A DNA stretch of 64,000 nucleotides from Mesostigma viride (taxonomy: Eukaryota; Streptophyta; Mesostigmatophyceae; Mesostigmatales; Mesostigmataceae). The stretch spans positions 1,910,245 through 1,974,244 of the forward strand of contig RPFO01000392.1 in NCBI GenBank assembly GCA_009746045.1. Direction: 5' to 3'. The notes beneath the pieces are model-generated. The model did no database searches, was not told the origin of the DNA, and saw only the letters and a program-made list of their open reading frames with translations. Positions 1-10,929 of this stretch are shown here, piece after piece (within the stretch, counting starts at the first letter, position 1; each line of letters starts with the position of its first letter). A program made the position numbers and the translations under genes.

Positions 1-1484
1 GGGTCAAGGTACTTTTTCACGTACAACGTGCATTCCGGAAAACGACGACCTGGCCATGGCGGCTTGCGCCCACGCATGGCATTTACGTTTTCGTTCGAAT
101 TTTCTGACCAAACTCAGGAAATTGATTTTATACGTCCTAAAGATGATACAGGCCGAGTTTTGGTTCGCGGGAATGCCATTTGATAGGTGTCGGCCGCGTT
201 CTTGCTGGAAAAAACTGCGATCAGGCCGGACGATAGAAACGTTGACAGCAATAACTTTCCGGCGTATTTTAAAGGATATATTGGTTTCTTTGTACTTTTT
301 ATGATACATAGTAGTCGTAGACGTGCAAGGGTGGCCAGAAATCGCCGAATCCAGCGACCATGCTGCACAACTTTGGTGTGCCGAAATGCGCCATTTTGCG
401 GCCACCGCCTGGGCCAAGGTAACGCCATCCATGCCTGGTAAAGCTGAGTTATCGTTTTCCTATCGATGTTTGAGGTTTATATATACGTTCTAGCTTGTGT
501 AGCACATTCTTTTTGCATTATTCATGCTCTTTCTTGACCCTGGCCTGGCCCCTTTCTAAAACACCCTTCTTAGATGCTTCCCTCAGTCAGTTGACCTGCC
601 ACAGGGTGATGGTGATAAGTTTTAGAGGCTGTATGGGTTTGAATACCTCCATATATGTTTGTTATACATTTCCCACACACATATTGCATGAGTGTGAGGC
701 AGTTGGCTGGTCTCTGTGGCATCATCAAGCATGTAACCGGTGAGTAGAAGCTTCCCATTGTCAGCATGTGCCACCAGGTGTGCTGGCCATCACCTGGCAA
801 GCTATAGCAGCTTAGGCCTAGTTTATCCTTGATAGGGCAAGCTGAAATAGGCTTTAAATCACTAGTTTGTTGGTGGCTGCCGCCTAGAATGCATGCCTTG
901 CGTAGGGTATCCGCACCGCGTTACCTACGTGCATGGACAAGGTGGCACCTGCACATAGGTGCCATGTAAGGGCATTGTGATGATGCAGTTATGTTTCCCC
1001 ATCATTGTGGAAGGGAAATGTATTGTGTGGCATGGCTGGGGCCATATTAGTAGGTATTAGTAGGTAGTATGCCCACTCCTACCCCCTTGGTTGCTTTTTA
1101 CCAACGGCACCCCTATGGGCTGTACTGGGTGTAACTGCTGGTATACCCACCCAAATGATGACCCCAATGGCTCAAACTGTTCAGCAACTAATTGTTTATC
1201 ATCCCTGAAGTGGTAGGTGCCTAGCTCTTACAACATAATTCAAAATGCACATTCTACCAAAAATGAAAACGCTCGTCTTGACCCCCCTGACTTTGAAGGC
1301 AGTTATACATGGCCTACCCTGCATATATGTAAGGTTGTGATATACCAACCCGAAGGGCAACTCATGGACATGCTTGGCCCCCAAGGACAGCCATTGGATA
1401 TGGGTGGGTTGGATGGCATCTGGTTTGCAAATTAATTGTGAAGTTACAGCCGATGCATCGGCAGTATTTCTGCCCATTTAGGGG
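1..1484 (-). mobile_element. Non-autonomous piggyBac-like element, copy 1 (cut by window edge)
   Basis: This copy is the reverse complement of the element at 14300-16004 along its whole visible length; about 216 bp are missing at the window start. Its visible end reads CCATTTAGGGG followed by TTAA (1485-1488). That is the inverted terminal repeat CCCCTAAATGG next to the TTAA target duplication typical of piggyBac elements. A short palindrome (GCCGATGCATCGGC) sits just inside the end, as in the other copy. The same flanking DNA occurs without the insertion at 21898-21901, where a single TTAA is present, so this is a true insertion. No transposase-like ORF is visible; short ORFs inside are conserved between copies only because the DNA is. 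Confidence 0.8.
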
Positions 1485-1488
1485 TTAA

Positions 1489-2900
1489 GGGCCCGCCTGC
1501 ATAAAGGGCCTGAATTCTGATGCGGGCCCAACGGCAGCACCGCCAAAGCAGATAAGGGCCCGCAGTCTGATGCGGGCCCCACGGCACCACCGCCATAGCA
1601 GAGCTCGAAGGTCGTGGTGCGCGTGAAACGTACCTATGCCCTTTGTCGGTAGGTGCCGTTGGGGTCAAATTGGGTGCCGCCAAAATCGGGCCGACGCGTC
1701 AATAGACTGAGGCCGTCGATGAGTGCCATCATGCGGCTTGGGTCACTTCTGTTGGAGAACTTCAGCTAAGTTAACTTAACGCAAACCACTGGTCGCCCGC
1801 GTCGGGAACCGGCCCAACGGCTCTCCCGCAACAGAAAATTACGCGGCATACTGCATAAGTCGTCGGATGGTTACATTTCGACGGTCAAGATTTCATGATG
1901 AGGTTTGCGTTCAATTTGCCGCAGTTTGCCGCCCAGAGAAAGTAGTTGTTGGACTCGTTGCCCACGATGAAACACAATCAAGCAAGCCGTTTCCGGCCCC
2001 ACCGTGTAGGTCATGTAGTCGCTCTTCACGTCAGCCAGCCGTAATTTCAATGCACAAGGCTACACATTTCCATCTCCATTCATATTCATAATCCTGCACG
2101 ACTCGAAAACGCGGACAAGATAACGGCAGGCTCGAGCTACCATGGTCCGGATTCTCCCGATTTCTGGCCTGCGCTGGTTGTCTCCTTGATATTGGCAACT
2201 CTCTCCGGTAAGAGATTTTCCGCAGTTTGGCTGTTTCGAAACGTTAATTAAGTGAGATGCCTTCGGATCAGGAGACTCACACAGCCGCGAAATCATGCCA
2301 AAGGTCATATGTTCGATCCCTTGCTGGTAGCTTCTGAGCTTTCTTATTTTCTGTGTTCCGCGGAATCTCAGATTTGGGCCGCTAGCGTTTTCACGTTTGT
2401 TGCTTTCTGATCCGACGACAACGTTGTGCCTTGCTCGTGTGACATCTGGCGCATGGTGTGATTCATGTGTATGGTGCTGCCTTGCCACATGGGGCTGCTT
2501 TGCCATAAGAGTGAGTGTTGGGTTCTACACATTTGCTGCATGGACCGTTAGGTGCTGGTGAGCTCTTCCTTGTAGAACGCTTACATCTATGTCAAGGATC
2601 TGATTTCTTTTCCTCTTGCGTATATTGTGTCGGTTTGTTTATTTCTTGCAGGGACCACGAGAGTAAAATGCAAGCGGTTCCACTTTCAAGTCAGCATGTG
2701 ACGCCCTGTCGACCGGCACGCTTTGTTAGCTAGCTACCATATAGTATTTGATGATAGGCATTGAATGCGGAAGATGTCATAACGCCATAACAGACTGTGT
2801 TGAACAGGCATTGAATGCCGAAGATGTCATAACGCCATAACAGACTGTGTTGAACAGGCATATTTGAATGCCGAAGATGTACATAACGCCATAACAGTCC
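1489..2900 (+). mobile_element. CACTA-like element interior, copy 1
   Basis: This segment is nearly identical to 21902-23545, which lies inside the CACTA-like DNA ending at 24048. It starts at the TTAA hit by the piggyBac-like insertion and ends in a 51-bp tandem repeat. The matching copy then jumps directly to the right-end sequence, whereas here about 7.5 kb of repeats intervene before the same right-end sequence starts at about 10392. No intact gene was recognised in it. Confidence 0.65.
2756..2900. repeat. 51-bp tandem repeat, about 3 copies
   Basis: The unit contains GGCATTGAATGC, GAAGATGTCATAACGCC and ATAACAGACTGTGTTGAACA. The same array is present at 23415-23550 in the paralogous CACTA-like segment. 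Confidence 0.8.
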
Positions 2901-3010
2901 CCAGGCACACCTGGAATTGTACTACATTTTTCAAATTGTACTTCAGTTTTGAAAGTTGCATTTTCATGCATTTAAAGGGTCAACTAAAGTCTTTGAGGAA
3001 AAAAAAGTTC

Positions 3011-3935
3011 GTCGGCGGCCGTTGCACCGTTGCACCGTTGCACCGTTGCACCGTTGCACCTCAAATTGCATATATGCACACACGTTTGCACATGCAATGG
3101 TTATCCATGGGATTTATGTAGGTGGATGGGTCATGCAAGGGTTACCTAGATGCTCATGACACCGTGCCACCGTGGCGCCGTTGCACCGTTGCACCGTTGC
3201 ACCGTTGCACCTCAAATTGCATATAAACACACACCTTTGCACATACAATGGTTATCCATTGGGATCTATCTAGGGTAATGGGTCATGCAAGGGTTACCTA
3301 GACATGCTCATGACACCGTTGCATCGTGGCATCGTGCCACCGTGCCACCTTGGCACCGTGGCACCGTTGCACCGTTGCACCGTTGCACCGTTGCACCGTT
3401 GCACCTCAAATTGCATATAAACACACACCTTTGCACATGCAATTGTTATCCATGGGTTTTATGTAGGTGGATGGGTCATGCAAGGGTTACCTAGATGCTC
3501 ATGACACCGTTGCACCGTTGCACCGTTGCACCGTTGCACCGTTGCACCGTTGCACCTTAAATTGCATATAAACACACGTATTTGCACGTGCATTGGTTAT
3601 CCATTGGGATTTATCAAGGGTAATGGGTCATGCAAGGGTTACCTAGACATGCTCATGACACCGTTGCATCGTGGCATCGTGCCACCGTGCCACCTTGGCA
3701 CCGTGCCACCGTGGCACCGTGGCACCGTTGCACCGTTGCACCGTTGCACCTCAAATTGCATATAAACACACACCTTTCCGTTTTTCCGCGTTTTCCGCGG
3801 CCCGGCACTGAACGCAAATGGTTTTCACCTTTGCGGAGTGCCTGATCAGAACACACCTTTGCACATGCAATTGTTATCCATGGAGCCACCATGCCACCGT
3901 GCCACCGTGCCACCGTGCCACCTCCACAACGGTAT
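3011..3935. repeat. GTTGCACC / GTGCCACC microsatellite within a larger tandem repeat
   Basis: Runs of the 8-bp unit GTTGCACC and of related GTGCCACC/GTGGCACC units are separated by a spacer of roughly 120 bp (with ATTGCATATA, CACACAC, GGTTATCCAT and GGGTCATGCAAGGGTTACC). The spacer recurs four to five times, so two levels of repetition are present. The low-complexity reading frames are not genes. Confidence 0.85.
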
Positions 3936-4224
3936 GAAAGTGCCAAAAAATGCCCTTATAAGCCCTACATGGAGCAAATTGAGTCCAAACATGCTAGATA
4001 TTGGTAGGCAGCATGTCCAGGACACCAGTAGAAGGAATTTGACTTTCCAGAATTTTCCGACATCGGTTGGTCTATTTTTGGCATGTCTATTTTTAGCAAC
4101 TTTCCAGATTTTAATATAAACAAATACCACTTAGTATGAAAATAAAGAGCTCCTGGCCTGGCTATTTGCAGGTAGGCTAATGCTCATGTCTACCAACTGT
4201 GCACCAGGTCCCATGGTCATCTGA

Positions 4225-4760
4225 CCTCATTTGGTGACAAACTGCCACCAAATGCTAGCAAAAACGCACTGTTTCACCACATCTCATTGCAGTTTCCATA
4301 GAAGGTGTGTTCAGTCGAGGCTGGAAATTTGCAATCACATTGCACATCATAAATGTAGACATGGCACAAAAAATCAGGTCCATCGTACTGTATTTGGTAA
4401 CAAAATGCCACCAAATGCTAGCAAAAATGTGCGTTTTTCGCGTTTTTTAGACACATTTCATGACAGTTTTCATACAAGATGTGCTCAGTTGGGGCTGGAA
4501 ACTTGCAAGCATATTAAATATCATCATTGTAGACATTGCACAAAAATTCAGGTCCGTTGTACTTCATTCATTGACAGCTCGCTACCAAATGTGAGAAAAA
4601 ATGTGCGATTTTTGCATTTCCGCCACATTTCCAAGTGCAGTTTCCCATGCCAGGTGTGCTCAGTTGAGGCTGAAAACAAGCGCGCATGTTAATCATCATC
4701 ATTTCAGACATTGCACAAAACTTAATTCAGGTCCATCAAGTGTCATTGGGTTCACTGGTC
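4225..4760. repeat. Degenerate tandem repeat of about 165-175 bp, three copies
   Basis: Three diverged units share GCCACCAAATGCTAGCAAAAA, a GTGTGCTCAGT(T/C)GAGGCTG block and GACATTGCACAAAA followed by TCAGGTCC. They share short words (GCTAGCA, GCCACC) with the 184-bp satellite at 8430-9715 and may be distantly related. Confidence 0.65.
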
Positions 4761-5993
4761 CATGCAACACCTGCCAGTTTCCAGCTAATCACTCAACCTT
4801 GGATGCAAAGTTCTTTTGTAACGGTATGGCCAACTCCCACCAACTGTGTTGCTAACTGTTCAGACCTTGCACAGATAATATAACACAACTTTTGTGACAC
4901 ATAGACAAAGATATATGAATATGAACAGTGGCTAGACATGGCTGTATATATGTGCATGTGGCCATGCTCAGGCAATTTTCAAGTAGGGGCTTGTTAGACA
5001 TAAGAACTGCCAGCTGTCACGTTCGCTAGCATGATCAGTTCAAACCCACAGCATGCACGGTAGTCGCAAACTCAGCTTGGCAATGTAATAATCTAATCAT
5101 GCCAGGCATCTTGGCGGTCGGCATGGCTGCGATGTGTTTTGTGCGCCTTGATTCGGTAGCAGCACATCCCTTGGCAACCGGCCCGCCTGACTAAGGTTGC
5201 CACACATGGTCCTCTGCATCACCATGGATGTCCCCATGTCCCTGTCTCTGTTATAGGGGTTCACGTTGCTGGCGATGCAGCTTCCAAGTTGGACTAGATC
5301 TCCTCTGCCAGCGCTGTGGTGCATAGCCAGACAGCTCATACACTGCTCAGTTGCTACCTCGAGGTTGCCGGCTTGAAATGTGCCACCAAAGGACTACACT
5401 TGGCCGCCATCATACCTAGCATGAAGAAGCCACTGCACAACCCCGGTGAGCCGCTTGGCCACCATACCGCAGTTGTCTTCAACAGATAGTGCAAGGCCAA
5501 TGGCCTCTTCACAGGCACGTAGTGCCTTGTGCTCATGCTCTTGCTCTGGCCCTTGTCAGCATGAGATGCACGCCCTTGCATGCTTCACCATGTTTCTCCA
5601 AGCCATCCGTGACTACTTGCTTCAGAAATGTCATTCAACTCCTGCTCGTCCTCAGCCACCAGACTGCCAAACTAGCTGGTGCCCCATCCCTCACTTTGGC
5701 GAGGACTGCGATTCTGGCTAGCAGCTTAGCGATCGTGCGTGGTTGTGCCCGAGTTTCTGGGTGAGTGGCAGTGGCATTGGAGCAAGAGTTGTTGAGCATG
5801 TGCGTGTGTCTATCCTCTTGACAAACAACCCCTCGCACCCCTGACATTGAGGAGTTTGGCCATGTGCCACATGGCAGGTTGCCAGAATTCCGCAAACATG
5901 CATCATAGGGAAATAAAGGATGGCTGGTTGAGCACACGACATGAGTAAACAAAACACACAGCGCTGGTGCTTTCCGATATCCCCTACATGTGA
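4761..5993. other. No gene recognised
   Basis: Both strands carry short open frames, none with a recognisable domain. A minus-strand frame around 5640-5760 reads like coding sequence, but it is short and broken and could be a pseudogene fragment. Confidence 0.4.
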
Positions 5994-6482
5994 AGACCAA
6001 ATGGTGGTGGCACGGAGTATAAAATTAATGGTGGTGGCACGCCGCCATTGTTGTTGTTGTTGTTGTGTCCCACGCCGCACACCGGTGCAATTTGGTGGTG
6101 GCACGGTGTGCCGGTGCAACGGTGCAACGGTGCAACGGTGCAACGGTGCAACGGTGCAACGGCCAGTGATTGGCCCGTTGCTGATTTGCTGACATGCAGC
6201 CTAATAAAAATTGGCCGCAAATTCGTCCGGTCGCACGTGGGCACAAGATTTGCGGCCAATTTTTACTAGGCTGCATATCAGAAAATCAGCAACGGGCCAA
6301 TCACTGGCCGTTGCACCGTTGCACCGTTGCACCGTTGCACCGTTGCACCGTTGCACCGGCACACCGTGCCACCACCAAATTGTACTCCACCGGTGTGCGG
6401 CGTGGGACACAACAACAACAACAACAATGGCGGCGTGCCACCACCATTAATTTTGTACTCCGTGCCACCACCATTTGGTCTT
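5994..6482. repeat. Long inverted repeat (foldback-like element)
   Basis: Two arms of about 230 bp are near-perfect reverse complements around a short spacer centred near 6238. The outer ends are AGACCAAATGGTGGTGG on the left and its complement CCACCACCATTTGGTCT on the right. Each arm contains a (TTG)n/(CAA)n run, a GTTGCACC microsatellite and an inner block ending in TGGCCGCAAAT. The structure would fold into a long hairpin. No target duplication was identified. Confidence 0.8.
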
Positions 6483-7812
6483 TACAGGGTCAGCTCACTT
6501 CCTTAGTGATTTCGGCACCTCAATTAGTGACAATTTTCGGTTCATTAGTACGGTTTACCCGAGAAATCTGGTCGGATACTGATTAGTGACAATTCGTACC
6601 CGACCAAATCCGATCCGAAAGCACTAACGACGCGAGTAATTAGTACATGCAACTCACTTCATTAGTATGATGGCGAGGTCGTCAGCTCGTGGAGCTATGG
6701 AGACGGCATTTCCCATTCTTGCTGCGAAAACAATCGTTTCAGAAAGAAATCTGTGATAAAATCTCGTGCTTATGTGTATAATTGCTACATTTCTCAGTCT
6801 GCATCGCTCCACGCTGAGGTTGGAGTCATGCATATAGCGACCGATTGCGATGATCAAAGTATGAAAAACTGGGCTATCCGGAATCGTGTGAATCGTGTGC
6901 CTACAGCTGCCTACGTGACGCGATCACTTCAAAAAGGCGTCGAATGCGGGATACATCCATGGGCTCCATCGTACAGCATTTTTGGGGCGGACCGAGGTAG
7001 CTGCCGGTGGGAATGCCGTGAGAATACTGCGGAAACGTGCGTAAGTGAAAACTGGATACTGCTTGACCTCCGGAGCATCTGGTGAGCCGCAGTTCTGGTT
7101 TAGGGTGATAGGGTGGTTGAAAATGGAGGTCTAGTCAGGGTTTGTTATTATTTGTTGCGTTTCTTGCTGGAATTTTATTTTCCGGTGCTGTCGGTGGCCG
7201 CTGAAGAAATTCTTTGCGGGACCTAGGATGTGTGCTGTCCTTCCGTCTGGCACCGCTGCCGTGGATTCGACGGCCGCAAACACCTGCATTGATAAATTGC
7301 CGCACCTGACTGCGTCAATGTTATGGATGCTCAGGGTATTATGGCGCCTTGAGTGTCATGTTGTCCATACGTCTTGCATGTGGCATTCATCTATGTAACC
7401 TTTTGCCTCTTGCTGTTGGTTGCTTTGCTTTTATGCGCTTTATTTCATTTCCTTGGTGGGATTAGCCTGTGGAAGGCGGCCTCCCTCCTGCATCCTGTGT
7501 CGGCAGACATACTGACAGGCAGGATGAAGTGCAGGCAGAGGGGCAGGCGAACAGCCGTTTATATTTGCACACATGCTTGCCGCTGGTACGCTAGTTTGCG
7601 TGTATCTTTGCATGGTCATGTTTTGGCAGGCCTGGACAGATATGTTCAAATATGGTCGCATGCGTGCATGCACGCATGCATGAATGGGTTTACGCATGTT
7701 GCCAGCCACATAGGTAGGCACGTGGGAACGCTCGCAAGCTGACGACACTACCAGGTCAGGCTGGTCTGGACCTGGAAGACACACAGGAGGCAGGCAGCCT
7801 TGGATGGTGTGG
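6483..7812. other. No gene recognised
   Basis: Unique-looking sequence with short open frames on both strands and no recognised domain. It ends at a chain of tetranucleotide repeats. Confidence 0.4.
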
Positions 7813-7940
7813 TGGGGAGGGAGGGAGGGAGGGAGGGAGGGAGGGAGGGAGGGAGGGAGGGAGGGAGGGAGGGAGGGAGGGAGGGAGGAGGGAGGGAGGG
7901 AGGGAGGGAGGGAGGGAGGGAGGGAGGGAGGAAGGGAGGG
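7813..7940. repeat. (GGGA)n microsatellite
   Basis: About 128 bp of GGGA units with two small interruptions. The strand is purine-only. The Gly-Arg-Glu-type frames across it are artefacts. Confidence 0.95.
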
Positions 7941-7944
7941 CATG

Positions 7945-8018
<74 letters not shown>

Positions 8019-8062
8019 TCCGTCCGTCCGTCCGTGCGTGCGTGCGTGCGTGCGTGCGTGGT
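7945..8062. repeat. (GCGT)n microsatellite
   Basis: About 118 bp of GCGT units with a short GTCC variant run at 8019-8034. It directly follows the GGGA array. Confidence 0.95.
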
Positions 8063-8067
8063 TATAT

Positions 8068-8237
8068 GGGTGGGTGGGTGGGTGGGTGGGTGGGTGGGTG
8101 GGTGGGTGGGTGGGTGGGTGGGTGGGTGGGTGGGTGGGTGGGTGGGTGGGTGGGTGGGTGGGTGGGTGGGTGGGTGGGTGGGTGGGTGGGTGGGTGGGTG
8201 GGTGGGTGGGTGGGTGGGTGGGTGGGTGGGTGGGTGG
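8068..8237. repeat. (GGGT)n microsatellite
   Basis: About 170 bp of GGGT, the third in a row of G-rich tetranucleotide arrays. G-runs every four bases make it a strong candidate for G-quadruplex formation. Confidence 0.95.
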
Positions 8238-8429
8238 GGAAGGTGTGCTTTTTATTATGATGATTAGCTAAGTTACGTGTGTGTTGTTGATGTACATGTT
8301 GACGTTGTATCATGGGCGTGTGCCCCTAAGTCTGCCTTCCTGCAATATCACATAATATATCATCTAGATGTGTTGTTGGGAACCTGACTATATATCCCAA
8401 ACTGGAATGGTTGACATTCAACTATGGGA

Positions 8430-9715
8430 TGAAACCCACGAAAAACAATTACTAGGAACTGCCATTTTTGTGCTATGTTTGCTAGCATCTGTCACCTATT
8501 TGTCATGCAAACAGTCTGAATTTCTTGTGGGCAGTTAACATAGATGTTTTTATGAGCTGTGCAAATTTCTAGGCTTGACTGAGTTCATTGATATAGGCAC
8601 CCATGTGTTGGAAACCTTGGAAAACCAAGAAAAACTGCATTTGGGGGGGGGTTCGCTACCATCAGTCACCATTTTGTCATCCAACCAGCCTGCAACTTTG
8701 TGGGCATGCTGCATGGGATGTGTTTAGAACATGTGCAAAGTTCCAGCTCCAACTGAGCTCTATTGGTGTCATTATGTATGCATATGTGTGATAAAACCCT
8801 TGGAAAACCATGAAAAACTGCATTCTTGGGGTATTTATGCTAGCATTTGTCACCTATTTGTCATCCAACCAGCCTGCAACTTTGTGGGCATGCTGCATGG
8901 GATGTGTTTAGAACATGTGCAAAGTCCCAGGCCCAACTGAGTTCATTTGGAGTCATTATGTATGCATATGTGTGATAAAACCCTTGAAAAACCATGAAAA
9001 ACTGCATTTTGGGGGTATTTATGCTAGCATTTGTCACCTAGTGTCATCCAACCAGCCTGCAACTTTGTGGGCATGCTGCATGGGATGTGTTTAGAACATG
9101 TGCAAAGTCCCAGGCCCAACTGAGCTCTATTGGTGTCATTATGTATGCATATGTGTGATAAAACCCTTGAAAAACCATGAAAAACTGCATTCTTGGGGTA
9201 TTTATGCTAGCATTTGTCACCTATTTGTCATCCAACCAGCCTGCAACTTTGTGGGCATGCTGCATGGGATGTGTTTAGAACATGTGCAAAGTCCCAGGCC
9301 CAACTGAGTTCATTTGGAGTCATTATGTATGCATATGTGTGATAAAACCCTTGAAAAACCATGAAAAACTGCATTTTGGGGGTATTTATGCTACCATCAG
9401 TCACCTATTTGTCATCCAACCAGCCTGCAACTTTGTGGGCATGCTGCATGGGATGTGTTTAGAACATGTGCAAAGTCCCAGGCCCAACTGAGTTCATTTG
9501 GAGTCATTATGTATGCATATGTGTGATAAAACCCTTGAAAAACCATGAAAAACTGCATTTTGGGGTATTTATGCTAGCATTTGTCACCTATTTGTCATCC
9601 AACCAGCCTGCAACTTTGTGGGCATGCTGCATGGGATGTGTTTAGAACATGTGCAAAGTCCCAGGCCCAACTGAGTTCATTTGGAGTCTTTATATATGCA
9701 TACATGCCAGAAAGT
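8430..9715. repeat. 184-bp satellite array, about six copies plus a degenerate one
   Basis: Landmark TGTTTAGAAC occurs at about 8721, 8905, 9088, 9272, 9456 and 9639, giving a period of 183-184 bp. A more diverged unit occupies 8430-8615. Units 1 and 3 carry CTCTATTGGTGTC where units 2, 4, 5 and 6 carry TTCATTTGGAGTC, so part of the array is built from dimers. Short Cys/His-containing frames inside are repeat artefacts. Confidence 0.9.
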
Positions 9716-9919
9716 GCTGAAAATACGGTATTCTTTGCTAGCAAATGTCACCATGTTACCATGCTGCCGACTCCCAAAATTTTTTTTGACCACATGGCAT
9801 CATAAGATATCTGATAAGGAACCTTGGTGCCAAATTTGAGGTCAAACTGACCATTATTCCTTCTCCAAATAATTTCCAGGGGAAGAAAATGGGTTTTCGG
9901 ATTTTAATGTGTGTGTCAA

Positions 9920-10275
9920 GACATGTCACGGTGGCACGGTGGCACGGTGGCACGGTGGCACGGTGGCACGGTGGCACAGTGGCATCCCACGTTGGGCAGT
10001 GCTTGTGGGCAATATAACATTAGTATTGGACGTTATGTTACCTCGTGACACCATACAAAATCATAAAATGGTAGTTTTATGGTGGCACGGTGCAACGGTG
10101 CAACGGTGCAACGGTGTCACAGTGGCACCCCACTTTAGGCAGTGCTTGTGGACATTATAACATTAGTAATATTGGACGTTAGGTTACCTCGTGACACCAT
10201 ACAAAATCATAAAATGGTAGTTTTATGGTGCAACGGTGCAACGGTGCAACGGTGCAACGGTGCAACGGTGTCAAA
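9920..10275. repeat. GTGGCACG / GTGCAACG arrays in a duplicated block
   Basis: Three short arrays of 8-bp units alternate with two copies of a spacer of about 110 bp (containing GGGCAGTGCTTGTGG, ATTGGACGTTA and CATAAAATGGTAGTTTTATGG). The units are the complement of the GTTGCACC/GTGCCACC type at 3011-3935. Confidence 0.8.
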
Positions 10276-10391
10276 ACATGATGAGACACTTACCTCCTAC
10301 CTTTGGACCTAAGAGAGGTACAAAATAACGAAGTTGAAAAAAAGTCAATTTGTACTAGTGGTGGAGTACAATTCCAGGTGTGCATGGGGAG

Positions 10392-10842
10392 TGTTGAATA
10401 GTTGAATCAACGGGTTCTTGCAGCTGTAAACATTAAAATTATTCAAACATTTAATGAAAAAATCATTATTGTTCGTGCTGTTTTGAACAGCGGTTGTTAC
10501 TGGCACTGCATGCATGTGTCTGCTGCCAGCATATTGCATTATGGGTGTGTTTTTCAGCGCTGTGTTTTCTCACTTTTCTCACGTCCTGTTTTTCTCACTT
10601 TTCTCACGTCCTGATTTTCTCACTTTTCTCACGTTTCACACCTCCCGTTTTTCTCACTTATCACGTCCTGTTTTTTGAGATTTTTCTCACGTTTTTCCCC
10701 TTTTCTCACCCATTCTCACCCATTTCTCACCCTATTTTCTCACTTTTCTCACCCATTCTCACCCATTTCTCACCCTTTTTCTCACCCATCTCACCCTTTT
10801 TCTCACCTTTTCTCACCCATTCTCAAAGCCGAGTTCCTAGTG
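10392..10842 (+). mobile_element. CACTA-like element, right terminal region (copy A)
   Basis: The segment matches 23553-24048. From about 10567 it is a dense array of TTTTCTCAC-type subterminal motifs. It ends in GAGTTCCTAGTG (10831-10842), the exact complement of the CACTAGGAACTC left ends at 16232 and 18784. Termini beginning CACTA with crowded subterminal motifs are the hallmark of CACTA/EnSpm transposons. The bases to the right (CGC) begin the gypsy-derived segment. Confidence 0.75.
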
Positions 10843-10929
10843 CGCCAGAATATCCAACTGGCCAGAATATGAGGGCGACTCTATATACCGGAGGGACAAC
10901 ACCCTCAGGTCGGGCCTAAGGCCCTCTAT

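Noticed and set aside
4..432. 142-codon minus-strand frame, similar to one at 15357-15836
   Set aside because: Conserved only because both copies of the piggyBac-like element contain it; the copies differ by indels and the product has no transposase features.
7800..8313. Gly-Arg-Glu, Val-Arg-Ala-Cys, Val-Gly-Gly-Trp and His-Pro-Pro-Thr repeat proteins
   Set aside because: Translations of GGGA, GCGT and GGGT arrays in every frame.
8560..9805. Repeated 69-codon Cys/His proteins
   Set aside because: They follow the 184-bp satellite exactly and change with unit variants; no start context.
10494..10919. Phe/Ser/His-rich plus-strand proteins
   Set aside because: Translation of the TTTTCTCAC subterminal motifs of the CACTA-like right end (also at 23655-24086).
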